Source: JBBTYG01 sp964418085
Lineage (GTDB): Bacteria; Patescibacteriota; Minisyncoccia; UBA6257; 2-01-FULL-56-20
NCBI GenBank assembly: GCA_964418085.1
Contig: CAYQKB010000033.1
Coordinates: 1-12,509 of the forward strand
Length of the DNA: 12,509 nt
Direction of reading: 5' to 3'
Shown here in pieces: positions 6,562 through 12,014 of the stretch. A program made the position numbers and the translations under genes. The first letter of the stretch is position 1; each line of letters opens with the position of its first letter. A model generated the notes under the pieces. The model was not told where the DNA came from, did not search any database, and saw only the letters and a program-made list of their open reading frames with translations.

Positions 6562-6945
6562 ATGCGTATCTTAGGCATCAACATACCAGACAATAAGAGA
6601 GTGGAAGTATCTCTTACATATATTTATGGCATTGGCCGCTCGGCGAGCAAGAAAATTTTGGATGCTGCGAAGGTGGACGTGAATAAAAAAACGGTAACGC
6701 TCACCAGTGAAGAGGTTGCGAGAATTCAGAATACCGCTGAAAAAAATTATGCTATCGAGGGAGCACTCAGGCAGATTGTGCGATCAAATATTCAGCGACT
6801 TAAAGATATTAAATCATACCGCGGCATGCGTCACCTGCGCAGACTGCCGGCGAGAGGACAGAGGACGAAAACAAATTCTCGCACTGTCCGCGGCAATACC
6901 AGGAAAACTGCCGGCAGCGGTAAGAGAAAAGTTGATCTAAAATAA
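6562..6945 (+). CDS. rpsM: Ribosomal protein S13 (uS13), 127 aa
   Basis: S13 sits in the head of the 30S subunit and contacts the 50S and the P-site tRNA. Conserved blocks are MRILGINIPDNKRVEVSLTY at the N-terminus, IYGIGRSASKKIL (helix-hairpin-helix), SYRGMRHLRRLPARGQRTKT and the basic C-terminal NSRTVRGNTRKT. ATG 6562 matches the family start; an upstream TTG at 6547 would only add residues encoded by the repeat. rpsK starts two bases after its stop. Confidence 0.96.
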   Translation: MRILGINIPDNKRVEVSLTYIYGIGRSASKKILDAAKVDVNKKTVTLTSEEVARIQNTAEKNYAIEGALRQIVRSNIQRLKDIKSYRGMRHLRRLPARGQRTKTNSRTVRGNTRKTAGSGKRKVDLK

Positions 6946-6947
6946 AC

Positions 6948-7421
6948 ATGGATAAAAAACCAGCAAAAGAAACAAAAGAAAAAGCATCAACTGCGATTCC
7001 CGAAGTCAAAAAAGACAGGGGAGTTGAGGTTGCCGCCGCTTCCGCTCCGAAGCAAGCTGGAAAAAAGGCACGGACAATCGAGAAGGGAAGAGTGTATATA
7101 AACGCGTCTTATAACAACACGGTCATCACTGTCGCGGACGGATCGGGAAACGTTCTTACGTGGGCATCAGCCGGTTCGCTCGGGTTTGCCGGGCCGAAAA
7201 AGGCAACGCCGTTTGCTTCTTCGAAAGTTGTTGCCGCCATAACCGAAAAATTAAAAAATAATATTCCCAATGAAGTGGAAATTATCGTAAAGGGAATCGG
7301 CGGAGGGAGGGATTCTGCCGTGCGGTCTCTTATTAACCAGGGATTCAATGTTATTTCAATCAAAGATGTTACGCCGATTCCTCACAATGGTCCACGGCCA
7401 CGAAAGGTCAGACGAGTCTAA
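6948..7421 (+). CDS. rpsK: Ribosomal protein S11 (uS11) with long N-terminal extension, 157 aa
   Basis: S11 lies on the 30S platform near the mRNA exit and the E site. The conserved body begins around residue 46 with GRVYINASYNNTVITVAD and includes GNVLTWASAG, GFAGPKKATPFAS, VKGIGGGRDSAVRSL and the C-terminal DVTPIPHNGPRPRKVRRV. About 40 extra residues precede it, rich in Lys, Ala and Glu, probably disordered; the E. coli protein has 129 residues in all. The start lies two bases after the rpsM stop, consistent with coupling and with no alternative upstream start. Confidence 0.96.
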   Translation: MDKKPAKETKEKASTAIPEVKKDRGVEVAAASAPKQAGKKARTIEKGRVYINASYNNTVITVADGSGNVLTWASAGSLGFAGPKKATPFASSKVVAAITEKLKNNIPNEVEIIVKGIGGGRDSAVRSLINQGFNVISIKDVTPIPHNGPRPRKVRRV

Positions 7422-7505
7422 AAAATATCAAAAATGAAAAATCAAAGATCAAAAATTTCAGAGAAATATTTTTTATATTTGATTTTTAATTTTTAATTTA
7501 ATCTT
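7422..7505. repeat. AT-rich inverted repeat filling the rpsK-rpsD gap (family 1, copy B)
   Basis: The left arm is near-identical to copy A over 33 bases; the right arm, from about 7468 into the rpsD ATG, is identical to that of copy C (9328-9408) over about 41 bases including the start codon. The two arms pair (ATCAAAAATGAAAAATCAAA against TTTGATTTTTAATTTTTAAT). The element reaches from stop codon to start codon. Confidence 0.82.
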
Positions 7506-8123
7506 ATGCGTGGTCCAAAAGAAAAAAAAGAAAGGAGAATAGGCGAGCGTCTTAACTTAAAGGCGGAGCGGTGCCAATCTCCAAAATGTGCGGCGGTGAG
7601 GAAACCGTATCAGCCGGGAGCTCACGGTCCGACAGGGCGGCGGCGAGCTTTGTCCGAATTTGGCGTTCAGCTTCGCGAGAAGCAGAAAGTTAAAATAAGC
7701 TATGGCCTGGATGATCGGAACTTAAGGCAGCTTTTTTCAAACGCGCAAAAATCAAAAGGTTCATCTGCTTTGAAGTTGGTCGAACTTTTGGAGCGGCGCT
7801 TGGACAACGTGGTCATGAAGCTTGGTCTCGCAGCGTCGAGGAATATCTCGCGTCAGCTTATTACGCAGGGACACGTACTTGTGAACACAAAGAAGGTTCG
7901 ATCTCCGGGGTTTAGCGTTAAGGTTGGAGACACGATACATATCAAGCCCGGTTCGGAGCTCAAGCTCTATTTTCCAAAGTGGAAAGAGGTGATGGCGAAG
8001 TATGAGCCGCCCGCGTGGCTTCATCTCGACCCAGCGAAGTTCGAGGGGAAGGTACTTTCTTTACCTCAGGAATCTTCGGTTCCCTTCGAGGCAAACCTGC
8101 TTATCGAATCGTTCTCGAGATAA
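7506..8123 (+). CDS. rpsD: Ribosomal protein S4 (uS4), 205 aa
   Basis: S4 is a primary 16S rRNA-binding protein that nucleates 30S body assembly. Seen are the N-terminal RCQSPKCAAVRKPYQPGAHG, the S4 core LDNVVMKLGLAASRNISRQLITQGHVLVN (the S4 RNA-binding domain) and the C-terminal PFEANLLIESFSR. Many S4 proteins have four Cys at the N-terminus; here only the second pair, C23 and C28, is kept, and the first pair is replaced by a Lys/Glu/Arg-rich start. The start codon follows directly after repeat copy B, with no Shine-Dalgarno site. rpoA begins 49 bases downstream of the stop, after an AT-rich stretch with ATATAAATTTATAT. Confidence 0.96.
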   Translation: MRGPKEKKERRIGERLNLKAERCQSPKCAAVRKPYQPGAHGPTGRRRALSEFGVQLREKQKVKISYGLDDRNLRQLFSNAQKSKGSSALKLVELLERRLDNVVMKLGLAASRNISRQLITQGHVLVNTKKVRSPGFSVKVGDTIHIKPGSELKLYFPKWKEVMAKYEPPAWLHLDPAKFEGKVLSLPQESSVPFEANLLIESFSR

Positions 8124-8172
8124 AACGGCGACGGCCTATACATATATATAAATTTATATTACACTAAAAAAC

Positions 8173-8955
8173 ATGGAATTTTCAAAATTAAGTTCAGAGG
8201 TTGCGATAAAAACAATATCAGAGGAATCGAATAAAGGCGTTTTCGAAATTGTCGGCTTATTTTCGGGCTATGGTATTACGGTTGGCAACTCGCTTCGGCG
8301 TGTTCTTCTTTCGTCTTTGCCGGGTGCTGCGGTAACGGAAATAAAGATAAAAAATGCTTCGCATGAGTTTTCGACTTTGCCGGGAGTAAAAGAAGATTTG
8401 GTTGAACTCAGTTTAAATTTTAAGAAATTGCGTATTGCGATGCACACTGATGAGCCGCAGGTTTTGACGCTCAAAGCAAAGGGTATTAAAACGGTAACGG
8501 CGGCAGACATCAAAACGAATTCATTGGTTGAAATAATAAATAAAGAAGAGTCACTCGCGACTCTTACGACGAAAGATTCCGATCTTGAAATCGAGGTTAA
8601 GATTGAGCGCGGTCTGGGCTATTTGCCGGTTGAAGCACGAAAGGATGTCCGCCAGATGGTCGGCACTATCGCGGTAGACGCGATTTTCACGCCGGTTCTC
8701 AAAGTTAACTATACGACCGACAATATGCGCGTCGGAGACAGGACGGATTATAATAAACTGACTTTGGAGATCGAGACCGACGGCACTATCAGCCCGTCTG
8801 CCGCGCTCCAGCGATCTGCTGAAATATTGAAAGATCATTTTGAGAAAATATTTACAGTCGAGGTCAAAGATTTTGAAATTATGAAACCGTCGGCAAAAGA
8901 AGTCGCTGAAGCTCCGAAAAAGAAAAAAGTGAAAAAAGAGAAAGAAGCGGAGTAG
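8173..8955 (+). CDS. rpoA: RNA polymerase alpha subunit lacking the C-terminal domain, 260 aa
   Basis: The alpha subunit dimerises to nucleate RNA polymerase assembly. The N-terminal domain is complete: GYGITVGNSLRRVLLSSLPG, the LPGVKEDLVEL segment, RGLGYLPVEARKD, VNYTTDNMRVGDRTDYNKLTLEIETDGT and an end at SAEILKDHFEKIF. After about residue 235 there is only a Lys/Glu/Ala-rich tail ending KKKKVKKEKEAE. The helix-hairpin-helix C-terminal domain that binds UP elements and activators, about 70-80 residues in E. coli (329 in all), is absent. TAG 8953-8955 ends the gene and rplQ begins 18 bases later, so nothing suggests a frameshifted remnant. No Shine-Dalgarno site. Confidence 0.95.
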   Translation: MEFSKLSSEVAIKTISEESNKGVFEIVGLFSGYGITVGNSLRRVLLSSLPGAAVTEIKIKNASHEFSTLPGVKEDLVELSLNFKKLRIAMHTDEPQVLTLKAKGIKTVTAADIKTNSLVEIINKEESLATLTTKDSDLEIEVKIERGLGYLPVEARKDVRQMVGTIAVDAIFTPVLKVNYTTDNMRVGDRTDYNKLTLEIETDGTISPSAALQRSAEILKDHFEKIFTVEVKDFEIMKPSAKEVAEAPKKKKVKKEKEAE

Positions 8956-8973
8956 CGCCCATTACCCTGTATC

Positions 8974-9327
8974 ATGCGTCACCAAAAAAACAACAGAAAA
9001 TTTGGGAGGTTACAAGGCGCCCGCCGGTCGTTTTTGCGCAATTTGGCAAATGATGTGATTCGGGCAGAACGGATTGAAACAACCGAGGCGAGGGTCAAAG
9101 AAATTCGGCCCATCGTAGAGAAGCTGGTAACCATTGCGAAGCAACAGACGCTTGCGAGCCGGCGATTGATTTTGAGCAGAGTCAATAACAAGAAAATTAC
9201 GGAAAAATTGATGAGCACGATCGGTCCCCGCTATGCGACGCGCGCGGGCGGCTATCTGCGAATCACAAAGCTTGCGCAGTCGAGGAAGCGCGATGGAAGC
9301 CGGCTTGCGAGAATAGAATTCGTGTAA
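8974..9327 (+). CDS. rplQ: Ribosomal protein L17 (bL17), 117 aa
   Basis: L17 is a 50S protein near the exit tunnel. The conserved N-terminus reads MRHQKNNRKFGR, then ANDVIRAERIETTEARVKEIRP and VEKLVTIAK; the C-terminal half ends RAGGYLRITKLAQSRKRDGS. The length is normal for L17. It follows rpoA in the usual alpha-operon order, with an 18-base gap and no Shine-Dalgarno site before ATG 8974. Confidence 0.96.
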   Translation: MRHQKNNRKFGRLQGARRSFLRNLANDVIRAERIETTEARVKEIRPIVEKLVTIAKQQTLASRRLILSRVNNKKITEKLMSTIGPRYATRAGGYLRITKLAQSRKRDGSRLARIEFV

Positions 9328-9408
9328 ATATCAAAAATGAAATATCAAATATTAAAAATAGGAACTCGGGATTTTTTATATTTGATTTTTAATTTTTAAT
9401 TTAATCTT
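9328..9408. repeat. AT-rich inverted repeat filling the rplQ-rplM gap (family 1, copy C)
   Basis: The left arm, starting right at the rplQ stop, reads ATATCAAAAATGAAATATCA; the right arm, TATATTTGATTTTTAATTTT and onwards, is identical to that of copy B and ends at the rplM ATG. The centre (GGAACTCGGG) differs from copies A and B. Confidence 0.82.
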
Positions 9409-9759
9409 ATGGATTACCACATTGACGCAAAGGATAAAATAATGGGACGGCTCGCATCGGAAATTGCACTTATTCTTCAGGGCAAAAAGAGCACTGCATA
9501 CAATCCGCGCCTTGTAGGAAGCGATACAGTTTTCGTGAAAAATTATAAGGATGTTGCGTTTACCGGAAACAAAATGAAAGACAAAATTTATTATAAGCAT
9601 ACCGGATATATGGGGCATTTGCGCGAGAAAACGCTCGAGCAGGTTCACGAGAAAGATCCCCGGAGAATATTACGCGAAGCAGTTCGAAGAATGTTGCCAA
9701 AAAATTTTCTTAACGCGAAGCGACTCAAAAATCTTGTTTTTGTTGAAGACACACAATAA
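9409..9759 (+). CDS. rplM: Ribosomal protein L13 (uL13), short form, 116 aa
   Basis: L13 is an early 50S assembly protein. The family core is clear: DYHIDAKDKIMGRLASEIA, LVGSDTVFVKNYKDVAFTGN, KMKDKIYYKHTGYMGHL and the C-terminal AVRRMLPKNFLNAKRLKNLV. At 116 residues it lacks about 14 residues at the N-terminus and about 15 at the C-terminus relative to E. coli (142 aa). The start ATG 9409 lies directly after repeat copy C. rpsI follows two bases after the stop, the usual rplM-rpsI pair. Confidence 0.95.
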   Translation: MDYHIDAKDKIMGRLASEIALILQGKKSTAYNPRLVGSDTVFVKNYKDVAFTGNKMKDKIYYKHTGYMGHLREKTLEQVHEKDPRRILREAVRRMLPKNFLNAKRLKNLVFVEDTQ

Positions 9760-9761
9760 CC

Positions 9762-10205
9762 ATGGCACTAGCAACCATTAAACCAAAAAAAGAAGTTACC
9801 GTTCCGAAAAAAGCCGATCGGTATATGGAAGGCGTTGGACGGCGAAAAACTTCAATTGCGAGGGTTCGACTTTCGCCCGGAAAAGGGGATTTCGTTGTGA
9901 ACAATCTCGCGCTTAAAAAGTATTTCCAGCTGCCCGTTCTCGAAGCGTGTGCATCATCGCCTTTTTTGAAACTTAAGCTTGAGCATGGAAAGTTTGACGT
10001 GAGCGCCCATGTCTCCGGCGGCGGTATAAATTCTCAGGCAGAGGCAGTACGCCTTGGTCTTTCCCGGGCACTTGCAGTCAATAATGAGGATTTTCAAAAG
10101 AAGCTCCATAAACTCGGTTTTCTCCGGCGCGATCCGCGCATGGTGGAAAGAAAGAAATATGGTTTGAGGAAAGCTCGACGGGCGCCTCAGTGGGCGAAGA
10201 GATAA
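9762..10205 (+). CDS. rpsI: Ribosomal protein S9 (uS9), 147 aa
   Basis: S9 lies in the 30S head, and its C-terminal tail reaches the P-site tRNA. Key blocks are YMEGVGRRKTSIARVRL, GDFVVNNLALKKYF, VSAHVSGGGINSQAEAVRLGL and SRALAVNN, followed by FLRRDPRMVERKKYGLRKAR and the basic C-terminal tail with terminal WAKR. About 20 extra residues, Lys- and Val-rich, precede the conserved core. The two-base gap after rplM implies coupling. It is the last gene of the operon, ahead of the terminator at 10204-10237. Confidence 0.96.
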   Translation: MALATIKPKKEVTVPKKADRYMEGVGRRKTSIARVRLSPGKGDFVVNNLALKKYFQLPVLEACASSPFLKLKLEHGKFDVSAHVSGGGINSQAEAVRLGLSRALAVNNEDFQKKLHKLGFLRRDPRMVERKKYGLRKARRAPQWAKR

Positions 10206-10237
10206 AAAATCCCCGCAAACTCTGTGGGGATTTTTTT
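10204..10237 (+). terminator. Intrinsic terminator of the infA-rpsI operon
   Basis: AATCCCCGCA and TGTGGGGATT form a stem with one G-U pair and a five-base loop (10218-10222), followed by seven T. Its left A-run overlaps the rpsI stop codon. Confidence 0.92.
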
Positions 10238-10265
10238 ATTTGCTCATTGAGGCGAAGGGTGGGTC

Positions 10266-10323
10266 GGAGGGAACGCAACCGGGTTCCCTCCGTGTAGGAA
10301 AATATTAAAAACCGAGGGTTTTT
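10266..10323. repeat. Two hairpins in the region after rpsI
   Basis: GGAGGGAAC (10266-10274) pairs with GTTCCCTCC (10283-10291), nine bases perfect. AAAAACC (10307-10313) pairs with GGTTTTT (10317-10323). No gene is seen between 10238 and 10380. The second hairpin could act as a weak terminator on either strand. Confidence 0.55.
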
Positions 10324-10380
10324 AAGGAGCGAAGCGACCCGCAAGTGGGCAAAGAGATATTTAGAATTATGAACAAGACA

Positions 10381-10408
10381 AAAAACCCTTACAATTCCAA
10401 GGGTTTTT
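10381..10408. terminator. Bidirectional-type terminator hairpin
   Basis: AAAAACCCTT (10381-10390) and AAGGGTTTTT (10399-10408) form a perfect 10-bp stem with an 8-base loop. It lies seven bases before the -35 at 10415 and insulates that promoter from read-through. Confidence 0.72.
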
Positions 10409-10414
10409 ATGTTA

Positions 10415-10443
10415 TTGACAGCATTTTTGCAATATGGTATACA
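10415..10443 (+). promoter_or_regulatory. Strong sigma70 promoter
   Basis: TTGACA (10415-10420) is perfect consensus and TATACA (10438-10443) lies 17 bases on, with TG one base before the hexamer (an extended -10). Transcription should start near 10450, about 150 bases before the 10602 ORF. Confidence 0.82.
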
Positions 10444-10449
10444 ATAAGC

Positions 10450-10601
10450 AGAGCACTTTGACAAGTGATTCCGACTTTGCAGAACCGGTCTTAAGAAGGT
10501 TTTGGTTTGCGATAGCTTTGCTTCGCAGATGGTGTTTACAGCCCGAAAAAATGTAAACTGTTGTCGTTACAGTGAAAAAAATGAGTTCGGAAAGGTTACA
10601 T
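10450..10601 (+). other. Long leader with several hairpins before a small ORF
   Basis: The predicted 5' leader holds CACTT/AAGTG, TGCGA/TCGCA (around 10509-10527) and GTTTACA/TGTAAAC (perfect 7-bp stem, 11-base loop, ending near 10558). I match it to no known riboswitch. It could be a regulatory leader or a small RNA unit of its own. Confidence 0.4.
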
Positions 10602-10790
10602 ATGCCAGTGCGGAAATTCAGCATTAAAGTCAAAGGTTTCGACCTGCCGCCCGAAGTGGTGGAAGTATTGAGGGCACAGCCCCTCATCAGGCACACCCAG
10701 CGGGTGCCGGTGAAACTCCTTCGCGAGAGGGAGCTCCTTCTTACGGAGCGGGCCGAGGAACCACGGTACGGGGTAATTGACCTCTGGTGA
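10602..10790 (+). CDS. Hypothetical protein, 62 aa
   Basis: No family is recognised. The product begins MPVRKFSIKV and is strongly charged, with the basic/hydrophobic stretch RHTQRVPVKLLRERELLL and the acidic end of a TERAEEPRYGVIDLW tail. No signal or membrane segment is seen. Start choice: AAAGG sits 6 bases before ATG 10602; in-frame alternatives are ATG 10581 and GTG 10572, adding 7 or 10 residues. The gene has its own strong promoter (10415-10443) and a hairpin after it (10812-10838). The long leader leaves room for the transcript mainly to serve as RNA, so coding status is likely but not certain. Confidence 0.55.
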   Translation: MPVRKFSIKVKGFDLPPEVVEVLRAQPLIRHTQRVPVKLLRERELLLTERAEEPRYGVIDLW

Positions 10791-10811
10791 GTGAACCATT
10801 TTGGTCAAAAT

Positions 10812-10838
10812 GAGCCACGCGGCAAAACTGCGTGGCTC
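10812..10838 (+). terminator. Terminator-like hairpin
   Basis: GAGCCACGC (10812-10820) pairs with GCGTGGCTC (10830-10838), nine bases perfect, with a 9-base loop. The following T-run is weak (TTAAAAA). A second small hairpin, CATTTT/AAAATG, overlaps just upstream. It closes the 10602 gene. Confidence 0.6.
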
Positions 10839-10938
10839 TTAAAAACTAGGCCTTCCAGAGCGTGTGCCTTAAAACATGTTTTGTCTCATTGCGCATTCGC
10901 GCTATGAGCTCCCGAGAAACAATGGGAGAGGGGCGCGG

Positions 10939-11280
10939 ATGGACTTCCTGCGCTGGAATGATCTGCCCAAGGAGCGGCAGGAAGAAAGGAAAAATATGAT
11001 TATTAATGTCAGTCTAGAAAATTCGGTAGTATATCGTGGCTGCCGGATTGAGAAAAGGGGTAAAAGGCGAATTTTGGCAATGACTATGACCGAGGCAGAA
11101 CCGATCGTACGGGCAAACCTCAAGGAATACGTTAGATCCTCGCCGGATTCAGAGGGGGTCGTTGTGGGGAAGATGCTTCCGTGGGTCCATATGCTTGCCG
11201 TTGATGTCTTAACGGCTGCGCAGAAGAAAGTTGCCTATTACGACGGCCAGGAGCAAGTAACAATAAGCGCCCAAAATTAA
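10939..11280 (+). CDS. Hypothetical protein, 113 aa
   Basis: No family is recognised. The body has VYRGCRIEKRGKRRILAM, then EAEPIVRANLKEYVRSS, KMLPWVHMLAVDVLTAAQKK and a hydrophilic end. The mix of short strands and helices suggests a small folded soluble protein. Two starts are plausible: ATG 10939 with GAGG seven bases upstream, and ATG 10996 with AAGGA five bases upstream, giving 94 residues starting MIINVSLENS. The frame stays open up to ATG 10876, but that has no ribosome site. A strong terminator follows at 11294-11324, so the gene is a stand-alone transcription unit like those at 233 and 747. Confidence 0.6.
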   Translation: MDFLRWNDLPKERQEERKNMIINVSLENSVVYRGCRIEKRGKRRILAMTMTEAEPIVRANLKEYVRSSPDSEGVVVGKMLPWVHMLAVDVLTAAQKKVAYYDGQEQVTISAQN

Positions 11281-11293
11281 AAAACCGGGCGCC

Positions 11294-11324
11294 AAGGGGC
11301 GGAGGAAACAATCCTCCGCCTTTT
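11294..11324 (+). terminator. Intrinsic terminator
   Basis: GGCGGAGGA (11298-11306) and TCCTCCGCC (11312-11320) form a perfect 9-bp stem with a 5-base loop, followed by TTTT. It terminates the 10939 gene. Confidence 0.85.
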
Positions 11325-11403
11325 CATTTTCACATCACATATGTGCAATAAAAATAAAAACCCAAAAGCAAGCCGGCGACAAGGGGCTGCATACAGCTCG
11401 ATA

Positions 11404-11412
11404 TGCTATACT
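11404..11412 (+). promoter_or_regulatory. Extended -10 promoter of candidate RNA
   Basis: TG-C-TATACT (11404-11412) is an extended -10 with five of six hexamer bases. No -35 is seen. Start of transcription near 11419 coincides with the first base of the long stem of the RNA candidate. Confidence 0.6.
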
Positions 11413-11418
11413 CTATAA

Positions 11419-11550
11419 GATCCCGCTATAAGACATCGGATCAAATAATTTTAACAGGGGGACATATAGCGTTTCCTGTTGCTGGTTCGTCCGGAGCATG
11501 AAATTGAGTCCACCCATAATGGCCTATGAGCCGGATGTCTAAGCGGGATT
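11419..11550 (+). ncRNA. Candidate structured RNA, possibly 6S-like (element 2)
   Basis: A closing helix of ~18 bp joins 11420-11439 with 11531-11549 (ATCCCGCT with AGCGGGAT, then GACATC with GATGTC, with small bulges). An open bubble follows, 11440-11456 and 11516-11530. An inner stem pairs GGGGGAC (11457-11463) with GTCCACCC (11508-11515), and an apical stem pairs TTTC/GAAA and TGCT/AGCA. One long rod with a central bubble is the plan of 6S RNA, which binds RNA polymerase. This is shorter than the usual ~180 bases, and the identity is a guess. It ends where a palindromic terminator starts. It also shares ends with element 1 (4110-4226), so it may instead be a repeat. Confidence 0.5.
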
Positions 11551-11578
11551 TTAGTTTTCGCTTAAGCGAAAACTAAAA
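11549..11578. terminator. Perfect 30-bp palindrome, likely bidirectional terminator
   Basis: The 30 bases read the same on both strands around CTTAAG, with outer TTTTAGTTTTCG and CGAAAACTAAAA. In either direction the hairpin ends in a T-run, suiting the convergence of the RNA candidate with the minus-strand genes. Confidence 0.6.
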
Positions 11579-11611
11579 GTGTAGAGTGGAAAAATCAAAA
11601 TGGAAAGTTAT

Positions 11612-11658
11612 AGTTAAAAGTGAAAAATTAAGAATCTATTAATTTTAACTTTTAAACT
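11612..11658. repeat. AT-rich inverted repeat downstream of the dehydratase gene
   Basis: AGTTAAAAGTGAAAAATTAA (11612-11631) pairs with TTAATTTTAACTTTTAAACT (11639-11658); weaker outer arms reach about 11587 and 11688. It resembles the repeats between the ribosomal genes in composition and may end the minus-strand transcript. Confidence 0.6.
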
Positions 11659-11680
11659 GTTATTTTTAACTTTGAGATTT

Positions 11681-12013
11681 TCACTTTGAACTTACCTCGT
11701 CTATCTTTGCCGCCAATATAAAATCGTTTTGCGATAGGCCTTTTATGGCGTGCGTGGTGAGTTCGAAGCGAACTTTATTATAGTAGACATAGATATCAGG
11801 ATGGTGACCTTCCGATTCGGCAATATCGGCAACCTTATTTATAAATTTCATTGCTTCGACAAAATTTTTAAAGGTGAATTCCTTAGAGATCTTTTTCGGA
11901 TTGACAAGCTTCCACTCGTGAACGCTCTTAAGTAATAACTCCAAGTCTTTTCCTTCGAGCGGTGCCGTGCCGCCTTCACAGGGGACACAGTGTTGTTTGG
12001 TGAGGTCGTTCAT
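11681..12013 (-). CDS. Pterin-4a-carbinolamine dehydratase, 110 aa
   Basis: The enzyme dehydrates 4a-hydroxytetrahydrobiopterin in pterin recycling; in bacteria without phenylalanine hydroxylase its role is less clear and may concern other pterin cofactors. The family signature is intact: EGHHPDIYVYYNKVRFELTT with H70, H71 and P72, then H88 and GLSQNDFILA (G92, L93, D97). An N-terminal HCVPCEGGTAPL segment with C9 and C12 is common in bacterial members. Length is normal. The start lies one base after the stop of the upstream membrane protein gene, so they form an operon. No Shine-Dalgarno site. Stop is TGA. Confidence 0.93.
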   Translation of the reverse strand: MNDLTKQHCVPCEGGTAPLEGKDLELLLKSVHEWKLVNPKKISKEFTFKNFVEAMKFINKVADIAESEGHHPDIYVYYNKVRFELTTHAIKGLSQNDFILAAKIDEVSSK

Positions 12014-12014
12014 T

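Noticed and set aside
8124..8172. Internal promoter before rpoA (TATACAT/ATATAAATTTATAT)
   Set aside because: The AT-rich stretch has no -35 or TG extension at a suitable distance; it is as likely plain spacer.
6294..9408. CRISPR array from the repeated AT-rich sequences
   Set aside because: Copies are about 1-2 kb apart with genes between them, self-complementary throughout, and no cas genes are present.
11419..11550. Bacterial SRP RNA
   Set aside because: The conserved apical GGAAGGAAGC-type motif is missing.
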